Shown: positions 39,814-49,275 of the stretch, piece by piece
Numbering within the stretch: position 1 is the stretch's first letter
How the letters are laid out: each line of letters starts with the position of its first letter
Source of the DNA: Paenibacillus tepidiphilus
GTDB taxonomy: Bacteria; Bacillota; Bacilli; Paenibacillales; Paenibacillaceae
Reading direction: 5' to 3'
Assembly (NCBI RefSeq): GCF_008635795.1
Contig: NZ_VWRQ01000009.1
Span: forward strand, 1-64,000
Length of the DNA stretch: 64,000 nt
Notes under the pieces: generated by a model
What the model was told of the DNA's origin: nothing
The model's database searches: none
The model's input: only the letters and a program-made list of their open reading frames with translations
Made by a program: the position numbers and the translations under genes

Positions 39814-40346
39814 GAACTACTAACCTCCTAAAAAATGAATACATCCCCAAAACTATTAATAAATATTAAAATTATATATTTCAATATTAAAACATCATAT
39901 TTGTTTTTAGTCCTCTGTCGAAACCAGTATACGGTAAATGCGCGGTACAGTCGAGAAATGTTGTAAAGATATCCAGACACTTATGGTTGTTAACCGTTAC
40001 TTTCACTGCCTTTCTGGTTTGGACCCCGTTCCAAATCTGGAGGATCAGTGCTATCTCCTTCCTCCTAGCTGCTCCCTGTCACTCTTTGTCGCAGCTTCAC
40101 ACTTAATGGCGATGAATCTACTGTTTGTACAATGCGTATATACTGCAGTATTCATTATATCGTTATATCTCTTGAAGCAAAAGCAACTAAATGTTGTCAT
40201 TCAAAACGCCATGCTTAGGCGGCTGTCCGGTAGGCTGGTTCTCCAACACTATCATCTATGTAAAGTATTTAAATGAAGTAATGACTGACTCCAACGGGCT
40301 CCGTCTGTATTGTATCTTTAAACACGCCAATAACTAATTAATATAG
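39814..40346. other. Long intergenic region without a convincing gene
   Basis: About 530 nt between the AT-rich operon and galU. A 112-codon plus-strand frame (39938-40276) has no SD, no recognisable domain and an odd composition, so I do not call it. A minus-strand stretch of about 65 open codons (about 39887-40080) lacks a start. Either could be a gene remnant at the edge of the island. Confidence 0.5.
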
Positions 40347-40390
40347 AGGCCTGCGAATCTCACTGGCAAGGGTGAAATCGCAGGCCTTTT
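40347..40390. terminator. Terminator hairpin between galU and the intergenic region
   Basis: AGGCCTGCGA (40347-40356) pairs perfectly with TCGCAGGCCT (40378-40387). The T run (TTTT) follows on the plus strand, although no plus-strand gene is recognised. On the minus strand the hairpin ends galU, with a weaker CTCTATATT tail. Confidence 0.75.
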
Positions 40391-40410
40391 CATAGGTTAT
40401 TAAAAATAAT

Positions 40411-41298
40411 TTACTGGGCCGCTTTTTGCGTTTCCTTCTCAATCACTTCCTGCAAGTATTGCAGGAGCCCCTCTTTTAACTCTTCATGCTGCAGCGCATA
40501 GTGAATGGTTGTTTGAATGAAACCCATTTTCTCTCCCACATCATGACGGTTACCTTCAAAGTCATAAGCAATGATCCGCTCTACTTCGCTCAAGCGGGCA
40601 ATAGCATCGGTCAGCTGGATTTCACCGCCGACACCGACCTGCTGCTCTTCCAGCATATCGAAAATCCGCGGAGTCAGGATATAACGGCCGAGAATAGCAA
40701 GGTTCGAAGGAGCATCCTCCCGTTTTGGCTTCTCTACCAGGCGGTTAGCCTTATATACACGATCTGCCAGTGGAGCACCGTCAACGAGACCATAACGCGA
40801 AACCTCTTCCCAAGGCACTTGCTGCACGCCTACAATTGAAGACTTATATTGATCGTATACTTCAATCATTTGTTTCAAGCAGGGCTTGTCCGCTTCGACA
40901 ATATCATCGCCGAGCAATACGGCGAACGGTTCATCACCGATGAACTTCCGTGCGCACCAGATAGCATGTCCGAGGCCGCGCGGTTCCTTCTGACGGATAT
41001 AATGAATATCTGCCATTTCGGAGGACTTACGAACGGACTCCAGCAGCTGCCATTTCTGTTTCTCCGCGAGGTTAAATTCCAGCTCAAATGAATTGTCAAA
41101 GTGATCCTCAATGGCGCGTTTGCCTTTACCGGTAACGATAATAATATCTTCGATCCCCGAAGCAACGGCTTCCTCAACGATATATTGAATGGTGGGTTTG
41201 TCGACAATGGGCAGCATTTCTTTAGGCATTGCCTTCGTTGCCGGCAGGAAACGGGTACCTAAGCCGGCGGCAGGAATAATGGCTTTACGGATTTTCAT
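40411..41298 (-). CDS. galU: UTP-glucose-1-phosphate uridylyltransferase
   Basis: A 295-residue enzyme making UDP-glucose from UTP and glucose-1-P. It has the nucleotide loop [41 protein letters not shown] and [14 protein letters not shown]-glucose feeds the sugar phosphotransferase and epimerase of this locus, as well as other wall polymers. The ATG follows AAGGAG at 7 nt. Its base composition is like the flanking chromosome rather than the AT-rich block. Confidence 0.96.
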   Translation of the reverse strand: MKIRKAIIPAAGLGTRFLPATKAMPKEMLPIVDKPTIQYIVEEAVASGIEDIIIVTGKGKRAIEDHFDNSFELEFNLAEKQKWQLLESVRKSSEMADIHYIRQKEPRGLGHAIWCARKFIGDEPFAVLLGDDIVEADKPCLKQMIEVYDQYKSSIVGVQQVPWEEVSRYGLVDGAPLADRVYKANRLVEKPKREDAPSNLAILGRYILTPRIFDMLEEQQVGVGGEIQLTDAIARLSEVERIIAYDFEGNRHDVGEKMGFIQTTIHYALQHEELKEGLLQYLQEVIEKETQKAAQ

Positions 41299-41444
41299 CT
41301 CATGGCTCCTTCTGGTCTTCTTTTCTCCAACTTCACCTTAATCCATACAAAATGGCATAATTGCTTTAATTATAGCAGTTATCGCCGGTAATTGGCAGAT
41401 CGGATGTATAAATTAGTAAACATAAAGAGTCATATGCCCTATAC

Positions 41445-41490
41445 AAAAAGCCGGGCGATTCAAGAACAGTATTGTCCTTCCTCGCACGGC
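41445..41490 (-). terminator. Terminator after the U32 gene
   Basis: GCCGGGCGA (41450-41458) pairs with TCGCACGGC (41482-41490) with one mismatch. Five T residues follow on the minus strand. Confidence 0.6.
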
Positions 41491-41532
41491 AATGAGTTGT
41501 TGCTATCGTAATTTAGTGATTGATATTGAAGC

Positions 41533-44052
41533 CTATTTTGCATTCACCAGTTGCCCGCGAGTAACTCCAAGCTGATTGGTTGCCTTCAGCGTCTTCCACA
41601 CCTGCGTTCCGGAAATCTCGCCGCGAAGCGCGCGGGTATAGAGGCTGATGACCTCCGCTACCTGTTCCGGGGTCTCTTCCAGGAATTCCACACGGTAAGA
41701 TGATACGCCCAGCTCCTTGAAGTTATTCAGGTATTCGGCACCCGATTGCTCTACCGCATTGTAGACAGTGTTCCGGCAGCCTTCGTCCACCCGTACCGGG
41801 TGGGACATACCGATGCGGTCTTGCAAGGAAGCGCGGTGGTCTTCACATGGACGGCCGCAGTTCGTGTAATCCGTCCCTTCACTCATGAAGGTGCAGTATA
41901 CGCAGTGTTCGGTGTGGAACATCGGCAGATGTTGATGAATGACGACCTCCATCCGCGAGGTATCGCTGCGTTCCAGCAGATCGACCATCTGTTGAATGTT
42001 TAAATCGTAGGATGGAGTAACCATATCACAGCCTGCCTCCAGGAACAGGTCAACCGCCTTGTGATTGGCGATATTCAGCGAGAAATCGCCGATCAGGCGC
42101 GGATGCACCGCATCCGGCTGCTCCTGGCGGCGGCGCAGATAATAGTACAGCGCGCCGGTGTTGCGCACCAGCACGGCATCCGGCTGCAAACGCAGGATAT
42201 TCGCGTGGTAGCCGTTCTCGCCGGGCATATGGATCCGTGGCGTAGCCAGCGCAATCGAAGCGCCGGCCGCCCGTACGGCGTCCACCGCCGCCGGGAACTG
42301 CTTGATGAACTCGAAGTCGGCGTAGATGCTCTTCACGCCGGCCTCGAGCGCAGCCTGCACCTGCGGCAGGCTGCGGCACAGCGCGGTAAGCTCCGCTTCA
42401 CCGCGCACCGGAGTGGCGCCCCTGCGGGCAGCGTCGCCATACACCTCGGCCGCCCGTTTCACATAGACGGGCGGCTTGGGGCGCTCGCCCGCAAGCAGCT
42501 CCACCGCGCGGCGGCGGATGCTGTTCAGCTCGCGCATCGGCACGATCACGTCGCCTTCCAGCTCCGACGTTAGCGCCTCCAGCTGGAATACCGTGCCGCC
42601 GAGACGGCCGAACTGCTCTTCCAGCAGGGCGGCATCCATCGGCCGCTTCTGCGCTGTCTCCAGCGGCAGCTCCGAATCCACTTGGACGGTGATGCCTTTC
42701 TGCACATCGGTCCACCAAGTGGAGAGCAGCTCACCGGCGCGGCCGGAAGCCTGCACCTGCACCGGGAAGATGCGGTAAGGCTTCTCGGTCTCGAAGGTCT
42801 GGCGCAGCGCCTTGTCCAGCGCCGGGTCATTGGTCTTCCAGATGCGGTCGCCGACATGCAGGCGGCGCAGGTCAACGTCATTGCGGCCAGGGACGATATC
42901 AATGATCCAGCCCTCTCCTGCTTCGCCTTCCAGCTTCACACCTTTACGGCGAAGATCGTAGACGCGGCCGCCTTCTTCCTTCTTGGTCGGATCGCCGGCG
43001 TCAAATACAATCCCGTCGCCCCGCTTCAGCGGAGCATTGATTTTGCAGACGACACCGTCGCGGAGAATTTGCTCCACCGTTCCCAGATAGACACCCCGAC
43101 TTTTCGGGAAGCTCCCGTCCACCAGCTTCTTGTTATTCGTGCCTTCCAGGAAGCCGTGGGTAAAGCCGCGGGAGAAGCTTTGCTGCAGCTCGCGCATCTC
43201 TTCTTTGGTCGGCTTGGACCATTCCCCGTCGAAATAACGGTCAATCGCTTTGCGGTATTTGCCTACCACATTCGCTACATACTCAGGGCTTTTAAGCCGG
43301 CCCTCAATTTTAAAAGAAGTGACACCCGCTTCAATCAGCTCCGGCATCAGGTCAATGGCCGCCAGGTCTTTGGGTGACAGCAGATAGGCGATGTCCCCCA
43401 TTGGCTTCACTTCGCCGTCCACCATCAGGTCGTAAGGAAGCCGGCAGGCCTGCGCGCATTCCCCGCGGTTCGCGGAGCGGCCGCCCCACATTTCCGACGT
43501 CAGACACTGCCCGGAGTAAGAGACGCACAGCGCTCCGTGCACGAACACTTCCATCGGCAGGCGGGCCTGCTCGCCAATGGTCTGGATCTGCTTCAGATTG
43601 TTCTCCCGCCCCAGTACGACGCGTTCGATATCAAAAGGCTTTGTAAACTCTACCGCCTCCGGAGAGGTAATAGTCATTTGTGTGGAGCCGTGAATCGGGA
43701 AATCGGGTGAAATTTCACGGATCATTTTGACCAGACCCAAATCCTGCACGATAACCGCATCCACACCGGCGTCGACACAAGCGTCAATCAGTACCTTCGC
43801 GTCCGGCAGTTCATTTTCAAAAACCAGTATATTAAAGGTCAGAAATCCCTTCACACCGTAACTGTGCAGAAAGGCCATAATCTCCGGCAGCTCGTCCATC
43901 CGGAAATTATTCGCTCTGGCCCGGGCATTAAACTTCTCTACGCCAAAAAAGACAGCATCCGCCCCATTGGCCACCGCCGCACGCATGCAGTCCCAGTCCC
44001 CGGCCGGAGCGAGCAGCTCCACGTCTTCCCTGCGTATGTCTTGCTTGTTCAT
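41533..44052 (-). CDS. U32 peptidase-family protein with DUF3656 (RlhA-like)
   Basis: An 839-residue protein. The N-terminal U32 TIM-barrel has LLAPAGDWDC, ADAVFFG, HGSTQMT and the signature CVSYSGQCL followed by RGECAQACRLPY, Cys residues that bind an Fe-S cluster in RlhA/TrhP. A middle domain of about 400 residues fits the DUF3656 pattern. A second Cys set near residue 700 (HCVYC, NCGRPC) lies in a repeated barrel-like half. Relatives hydroxylate rRNA or tRNA bases rather than cut protein; E. coli RlhA acts on 23S C2501. The assignment to RlhA is by layout only. Confidence 0.85.
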   Translation of the reverse strand: MNKQDIRREDVELLAPAGDWDCMRAAVANGADAVFFGVEKFNARARANNFRMDELPEIMAFLHSYGVKGFLTFNILVFENELPDAKVLIDACVDAGVDAVIVQDLGLVKMIREISPDFPIHGSTQMTITSPEAVEFTKPFDIERVVLGRENNLKQIQTIGEQARLPMEVFVHGALCVSYSGQCLTSEMWGGRSANRGECAQACRLPYDLMVDGEVKPMGDIAYLLSPKDLAAIDLMPELIEAGVTSFKIEGRLKSPEYVANVVGKYRKAIDRYFDGEWSKPTKEEMRELQQSFSRGFTHGFLEGTNNKKLVDGSFPKSRGVYLGTVEQILRDGVVCKINAPLKRGDGIVFDAGDPTKKEEGGRVYDLRRKGVKLEGEAGEGWIIDIVPGRNDVDLRRLHVGDRIWKTNDPALDKALRQTFETEKPYRIFPVQVQASGRAGELLSTWWTDVQKGITVQVDSELPLETAQKRPMDAALLEEQFGRLGGTVFQLEALTSELEGDVIVPMRELNSIRRRAVELLAGERPKPPVYVKRAAEVYGDAARRGATPVRGEAELTALCRSLPQVQAALEAGVKSIYADFEFIKQFPAAVDAVRAAGASIALATPRIHMPGENGYHANILRLQPDAVLVRNTGALYYYLRRRQEQPDAVHPRLIGDFSLNIANHKAVDLFLEAGCDMVTPSYDLNIQQMVDLLERSDTSRMEVVIHQHLPMFHTEHCVYCTFMSEGTDYTNCGRPCEDHRASLQDRIGMSHPVRVDEGCRNTVYNAVEQSGAEYLNNFKELGVSSYRVEFLEETPEQVAEVISLYTRALRGEISGTQVWKTLKATNQLGVTRGQLVNAK

Positions 44053-44307
44053 TTATATCCTCCTAAACCGCCACTGTGGCGGAACATTTCCATACCTGTA
44101 ACTTATTAATTGTATCAAATATCACAGTGAGCTTCCAGTGATTTAGAAAAGTTTGGTTATCTTGTTCACTAAGCAGCACCTCGCAACAAGATAGGTAAGT
44201 CCTTGCTCAATGGACAGATTAAGAATCTACAGCGTAAAATATCATGTAAGTGTAACGCGCTGAATCATATTAACAGATTTCATATATTCAAGGAGAGATT
44301 ACGCTAT

Positions 44308-45186
44308 ATGAAAGGCATAATTCTTGCGGGAGGCAGCGGTTCCCGTCTCTATCCTCTTACGATGGTAACGAGCAAACAATTGCTTCCGGTTTACGACAAG
44401 CCGATGATTTACTATCCGTTGTCTACCCTGATGCTGGCAGGCATTAGAGACATTCTCATAATTTCTACTGAAGAGGATACACCCCGTTTTGAAAATCTGT
44501 TTGGCGACGGCTCACACTTTGGGATTTCGCTGCAATACATTGTTCAACCTAGTCCAGATGGTTTAGCCCAGGCTTTTATTTTGGGCGAGTCTTTTATCGG
44601 AGACGATTCGGTCGCCATGGTCCTCGGAGACAATATTTACTATGGCAACGGAATGACTAAACTGCTTAAACAAGCGGCTGATAAGAAACAAGGGGCGACA
44701 GTGTTCGGCTATCATGTCCAGGACCCCGAACGCTTCGGCGTGGTCGAATTTGATGCTGACGGTAAGGTGCTTAGCGTAGAAGAGAAACCAAAGCAGCCTA
44801 AGTCCAACTACGCCATCACCGGTCTCTATTTCTATGACAATCGTGTGGTGTCTTTAGCCAAGGAAGTTAAGCCTTCTTCGCGCGGCGAGCTGGAGATCAC
44901 CTCGATCAACGAAGCTTATCTGAAGATGGGGGAACTGGACGTCGCCTTGCTGGGCCGCGGATTTACCTGGCTGGATACGGGAACGCACCAGAGTCTGGTC
45001 GATGCCACCAATTTCGTACGGACCATTGAAGATCATCAGGGCATTAAGATTTCCGCACCGGAGGAAATTGCATATATTAACGGATGGATTACGAAGGAAC
45101 ATCTGCTGGAATGCGGCCAGAAGCTGGGCAAGACGGGTTACGGACAATATTTAATTAAAGTGGCCACCGGCAAAATCCAATACTAA
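44308..45186 (+). CDS. rfbA: Glucose-1-phosphate thymidylyltransferase
   Basis: A 292-residue enzyme, first step of dTDP-L-rhamnose synthesis. It has [62 protein letters not shown] and WLDTGTH. The start is ATG 44308, ten nt after AAGGAGAG; 35 upstream residues of the longer frame are spurious. rfbC follows after 24 nt. The 255-nt divergent gap to the U32 gene has no promoter clear enough to mark. Confidence 0.96.
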   Translation: MKGIILAGGSGSRLYPLTMVTSKQLLPVYDKPMIYYPLSTLMLAGIRDILIISTEEDTPRFENLFGDGSHFGISLQYIVQPSPDGLAQAFILGESFIGDDSVAMVLGDNIYYGNGMTKLLKQAADKKQGATVFGYHVQDPERFGVVEFDADGKVLSVEEKPKQPKSNYAITGLYFYDNRVVSLAKEVKPSSRGELEITSINEAYLKMGELDVALLGRGFTWLDTGTHQSLVDATNFVRTIEDHQGIKISAPEEIAYINGWITKEHLLECGQKLGKTGYGQYLIKVATGKIQY

Positions 45187-45210
45187 TCAACCGAAGGAAA
45201 GGTGACTGCG

Positions 45211-45774
45211 ATGAAATTTAGCGAAACAAATCTGGAAGGTGTTCTGGTTGTAGAACCGGCCGTTTTTGGAGACCACCGGGGCTGGTTTATGGAGACTTAC
45301 AGCGAGTCCAAGTTTCAACAGCAGGGGCTGAAGCTGCAATTCGTGCAGGATAATCAATCCTTTTCGGCTGCCAAAGGAACGCTGCGCGGACTGCATTTTC
45401 AGACCGATCCCAAGGCCCAGACCAAGCTTGTCCGCTGCACCAAGGGAGCCATCTTTGATGTGGCGGTCGATATCCGCCGGGGAAGCCCTACCTATGGACA
45501 ATGGTTCGGCATTGAGCTGACTGCAGAGAACAAGAAGCAGCTTCTCATCCCTAAAGGCTTTGCCCATGGGTTTATGACGCTGACCGAGGATGTAGAGGTT
45601 CAGTATAAATGCGATGAGCTGTACGCACCGGAATGCGACGGCGGCATTCTGTGGAATGATCCGGAGATTGGCGTGGAGTGGCCGATGGACATTCAGCCTG
45701 TACTTTCGGCGAAGGATGAGCAGGCTCCTTTGTTAAAGGACTCGAAGCATAATTTTGTGTACAATAAAGGCTAA
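45211..45774 (+). CDS. rfbC: dTDP-4-dehydrorhamnose 3,5-epimerase
   Basis: A 187-residue cupin-fold epimerase, third step of dTDP-L-rhamnose synthesis. It has FGDHRGWFMETY, QDNQSFS, LRGLHFQ with the catalytic His, DVAVDIRRGSPTYG and FAHGFMTL. The start is ATG 45211, eight nt after AGGAAAGG; a GTG three codons earlier lies in the SD. It forms an operon with rfbA, ended by a strong terminator. Confidence 0.96.
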   Translation: MKFSETNLEGVLVVEPAVFGDHRGWFMETYSESKFQQQGLKLQFVQDNQSFSAAKGTLRGLHFQTDPKAQTKLVRCTKGAIFDVAVDIRRGSPTYGQWFGIELTAENKKQLLIPKGFAHGFMTLTEDVEVQYKCDELYAPECDGGILWNDPEIGVEWPMDIQPVLSAKDEQAPLLKDSKHNFVYNKG

Positions 45775-45784
45775 TATTCAGCAA

Positions 45785-45828
45785 AACAACGCCCCTCCAG
45801 ACCAGTTGGCCTGAGCGGGGCGTTGTTT
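45785..45828. terminator. Bidirectional terminator after rfbC
   Basis: AACAACGCCCC pairs with GGGGCGTTGTT. T runs lie on both sides (TTT on plus, TTTT on minus), serving rfbC and the convergent stalk-domain gene. Confidence 0.85.
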
Positions 45829-45878
45829 CATTTACCGGAGCTATGGTCATTCCCGATGACTCGCAATTCAGGGACTGC

Positions 45879-47843
45879 CTACTCCGCATCCACCACCTTG
45901 AACGACCCTACCACCTTCTCCACCAGCGCCTGCTGGGCAGCTGTAGCGTTGGCATCGTTCAATGTCAATGTCAGGGTGTAGACCCTGTCGTTATACTCCA
46001 GAACGAAGTGCCAGATACGGAGCGGAATTCCGCTCTTCTGTTGATGTACGGTGATAACGGTTGCCGGGATACCTGCAATAGTTGCTTCCTCCACACTTTC
46101 CAGATTTGGGCCCGCAGGATCGTTCTTGCTGTTCTGGTACAACCGGCGCAGCTGGTCCACGGTGTACTCAGACGTACTTTCCGGATTCACGGCGATTTGG
46201 AAGCGCCCCCCGGTGAAGCGGTACTCCACATTCGTCATTTCAAAAATATCCTGGACCGGCGTCCACAGCCGCGGGATATCGACAGCATAGCCGTAGGCTT
46301 TGGAGATTTTATGCGTAGTTGCATGATGAAGTGCAGTATAATCTTCGCTTGGCAGCTTGCCGAAGTTCTCCGTCACCATTGTAAAGTCGATGTCTACAGA
46401 CTCTATAATTTTTGCAAAATACCTCTCGTCCGCTTCCCGCCCGGCCGCTGCATAATACTCAAGGAAGTACCGGTATCCCTCCTTCTGCAGCAGAACCTGA
46501 GTCAATGTTCCCCAGCCGTTCCCGGAATTCAGCGAAGCTTCCCGCATCAACGCCGGTTCACCGGAGACCTGGACCCTGGCGCTGTGTTCGAGACGGTATG
46601 CCCCCTCCACATAGCTGTCCTTGATACGGGCATCCAGACCGGCAAGCCAGCTGTCGAGCGTGGAGCCGGCGGGAGACGAGGTGACCCTCAACCGCAGGTA
46701 GCTGCCTTGCTTCCCCTCATAATTGAGGTGCAGATCATCCATGCTCCATTCGGCGGGAACAAGAAGTCCAATGCCGTAATCCCCGTTGTACCCTTCGCGC
46801 AGCCCATCCTGCACCGTGGACAAATCGCGGCTGCCCGGATCTTCGGAATCAAAGCTGGGCCGGAACGAATCCAGCAGTTCCGCATGCTTCGTCAGGTCTT
46901 TATAATTTACCGCCCTGTCATCGGTCAGATACAGCTCATAGAGCCGCCCTTCTGCCGCATATTGCCGGCCCTCCCATAACGCGCCGCTGGTATCCTTGCT
47001 GATCACCCGCGCATACGGAACCGTCGCCTTGGGGAACGCCTCGCGGTCGAGTACCAGCTCTCCGGCTTCTTCTGCCGCCCGGACCAATCGTTCCAGCAGC
47101 TCTTCGGCGGTAGCAGGTGTCTCCAGCGGAGAGGCATGTACCTCCAGATAATATTCGTTCTCCGCGCTGACAAAAGTCGCTACACTCTCATTGCCGCCGC
47201 TGTCCCCTACAACAAGCTCAGAGGGATAGCTTAAGCTCCACTGATAATAGCTGTTGCCGATCCGCTTCTTGCCGACACTGCTGTCGATTCCGCCCCCAGC
47301 CGGCGATGGCTCCTTCTCCTCGGCCTGGCGGGTAAGCGTAACGACAAGCTCGCCGTTCGTTCCCGGTGCGATCCGTGCTCCCAGCACTCCAGCTACAAAT
47401 CGAAGCGGCACCATCAGTACATCCGACACCATCTGCGGCGGGGCAGCCAGCTGAATCTTCGTCCCATCCTTCCAGGCGGTGGTACTGCCAATCATCATGG
47501 CTCCGGTATGCGGGCCGTACATCACCTTCACTACATCGGTGCCTGTAAGCGTAACGGTACTGCCGAACGCTTGCCCGAAAATTCCCAGCGGCACCATAAC
47601 AACGCCCTTCCGCATGACAGGCTTGGGAATGGTCATCTTGCTGCCGTTCACCGTCGCCGCCGTAGATCCGACCTTAAGCGTTAGCCGCTTTACGGCACTC
47701 TCAGCCGCCTGCGCATTGCCGAGTGGCAGCATCATTACCGCAAGCAAGAACGCAAGAAGTAGATGAGCTGCCCGGTAGAATCTCCTATGCTCCGCTCTAC
47801 GGGCGCCTGCCGAAGCTACGGTACTATTCCTCCGTATTTCCAT
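45879..47843 (-). CDS. Secreted protein with copper-amine-oxidase-like stalk domain
   Basis: A 654-residue exported protein. The signal peptide has a hydrophobic core (LLLAFLLAVMMLPLG) ending near AQAAES. Residues about 50-165 form the stalk-like domain, with repeated MVPL motifs (VVMVPLGIFGQAFG, VLMVPLRFVAGVLG). The remaining 480 residues seem to hold three similar beta-rich units of roughly 130-150 residues with PSELVVGD-like and VPAEW openings; no enzyme motif was found. The ATG lies inside the end of the protease gene, 20 nt before its stop, with GAGGGGG upstream, so the two are coupled. It probably acts in the wall. Confidence 0.8.
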   Translation of the reverse strand: MEIRRNSTVASAGARRAEHRRFYRAAHLLLAFLLAVMMLPLGNAQAAESAVKRLTLKVGSTAATVNGSKMTIPKPVMRKGVVMVPLGIFGQAFGSTVTLTGTDVVKVMYGPHTGAMMIGSTTAWKDGTKIQLAAPPQMVSDVLMVPLRFVAGVLGARIAPGTNGELVVTLTRQAEEKEPSPAGGGIDSSVGKKRIGNSYYQWSLSYPSELVVGDSGGNESVATFVSAENEYYLEVHASPLETPATAEELLERLVRAAEEAGELVLDREAFPKATVPYARVISKDTSGALWEGRQYAAEGRLYELYLTDDRAVNYKDLTKHAELLDSFRPSFDSEDPGSRDLSTVQDGLREGYNGDYGIGLLVPAEWSMDDLHLNYEGKQGSYLRLRVTSSPAGSTLDSWLAGLDARIKDSYVEGAYRLEHSARVQVSGEPALMREASLNSGNGWGTLTQVLLQKEGYRYFLEYYAAAGREADERYFAKIIESVDIDFTMVTENFGKLPSEDYTALHHATTHKISKAYGYAVDIPRLWTPVQDIFEMTNVEYRFTGGRFQIAVNPESTSEYTVDQLRRLYQNSKNDPAGPNLESVEEATIAGIPATVITVHQQKSGIPLRIWHFVLEYNDRVYTLTLTLNDANATAAQQALVEKVVGSFKVVDAE

Positions 47844-48894
47844 CGGAATCCCCCTCTGCTCCAGTTACATTCAATAAGGGATCTCCTTGGCTGAGCACCA
47901 GCTTGCGGGCTACGATGTCGCCCCCGCTTTGCATCAGCAGCTTGACCGTCTTCCCCGGTGTATATGCTTTGAACAGCTCATTGATGTCCACCTGTGAAAA
48001 TACACGATGGCCGTCGATGGCATAGAGCGCATCGCCTTCCCCAATACCCGCTTCCCGTGCTTCGTCCGAGATTAACCCGGTAACAGTGAGCGGCGCTTCC
48101 GTCGGCAAGCCGACAATTGCCGGCCAGCTCTCTTCGAGCTCCAGGCCCAGGCTTGGCCGGATGACCTCCCCGGATTTCAGCAGCTGGCTGACGATGTACT
48201 GTACCGTGTCGGCGGGAATGGCAAAGCCCATGTTCTCAACATCCACAGCTGCATACTTCAGGGTGTTAATTCCCAGCACTTCGCCCTTCAGGTTGACCAG
48301 CGGCCCGCCGCTGTTGCCGGGATTGATTGCCGTATCGCTCTGAATCAGACGGTAAGCTGCATCGACGGAACGGTTAAGCCCGCTGATGACTCCCACCGTG
48401 GCTGAGTTGCGCAGCGAGAAAGAGACCGGCGTACCGATGGCAATGACTTTGTCCCCTACCTGTGTCTTGGCCGCAGGGGCGGCAAATTTCACCGGCTTGA
48501 GTCCTTTGGCATTCACTTTGAGCAGTGCCAGGTCGCTGACTTCGTCCAGGACAGTTTTGACAATATCATAGGTTTTGCCGTCCGATGTGACCGCCACCGC
48601 ATCCTGTAGATCCTTCATGACATGGGCATTGCTGATGATCCAGCCATCCGCTTTCACCACAATGCCAGAGCCATGGGTCAGGTTGTAGCGGGAATCCGGT
48701 CCGGCGGTATCCCCGGTATATTTTCCGATAATGCCGACCACCGAGGGAGACACCGCTTTGATGATTTGCGGCACCACATCACTTGTATCCTGGCGGCTTG
48801 CGGCTTGTCCTGCAGCGTGCACTTGCGGAACCACAATGCCCGATCCGGCCAGCAGCAGTGTGCATAGCAGCAGCTTCCGAATTTGTTGACCCAT
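47824..48894 (-). CDS. Secreted HtrA-like S1C serine protease with PDZ domain
   Basis: A 356-residue protein. The signal peptide (LLLCTLLLAGSG to HAAGQ) is followed by a trypsin-like domain with the catalytic His in ISNAHVMKD, Asp in VSDLALL and Ser in NPGNSGGPLV. A single PDZ domain (about residues 250-335; GIGEGDALYAIDG) follows. Such proteases degrade or process misfolded exported proteins. The start is taken at ATG 48894, spaced from GGGGA; an ATG at 48900 touches it. It is coupled to the stalk-domain gene by an overlap, so the two may be functional partners. Confidence 0.92.
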   Translation of the reverse strand: MGQQIRKLLLCTLLLAGSGIVVPQVHAAGQAASRQDTSDVVPQIIKAVSPSVVGIIGKYTGDTAGPDSRYNLTHGSGIVVKADGWIISNAHVMKDLQDAVAVTSDGKTYDIVKTVLDEVSDLALLKVNAKGLKPVKFAAPAAKTQVGDKVIAIGTPVSFSLRNSATVGVISGLNRSVDAAYRLIQSDTAINPGNSGGPLVNLKGEVLGINTLKYAAVDVENMGFAIPADTVQYIVSQLLKSGEVIRPSLGLELEESWPAIVGLPTEAPLTVTGLISDEAREAGIGEGDALYAIDGHRVFSQVDINELFKAYTPGKTVKLLMQSGGDIVARKLVLSQGDPLLNVTGAEGDSDGNTEE

Positions 48895-49275
48895 ACTCAT
48901 TCCCCATTTCGATTTCGTGGCTAGCTTGTACTCTCTTAACTTCAGTCTACATATATGCACTTCCACCCTGCAAAATGCTATAAACCGTCCGGCAGTGAAA
49001 TCTCTTGCCCAGCTTTAGCTGGTGCACGTGCAAGATTATATAAATATATGTATAGGCTCTATGTTCTATCATCCCGGGCCCTCTTAATCATTCAACGCAT
49101 TCCGCCGCAATTGAATCTGCTCCGCCGGAGGTTCCATGGCTATGGCATCTATCAGCAATGCCTATATTTCTCATAAACAATCGTAATAGCAAAAGCCACA
49201 ACCTTCACAGCCCCCGCCCTGTGGCCATGATACCATCAAGCGTAGACGACAGTATCGCACAGGGGGAGATTAACC
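48895..49275. other. Divergent intergenic region
   Basis: About 380 nt between the protease and the reductase genes, transcribed away from each other. AT-rich patches near 49035-49060 may hold promoters, but no -35/-10 pair is clear. No RNA gene or repeat was recognised. The only marked signal is AGGGGGAG, the SD of the reductase at about 49261. Confidence 0.4.

Noticed and set aside
39938-40276. 112-codon plus-strand frame
   Set aside because: No SD, no domain and an unusual residue mix; kept only as a note on the intergenic region.
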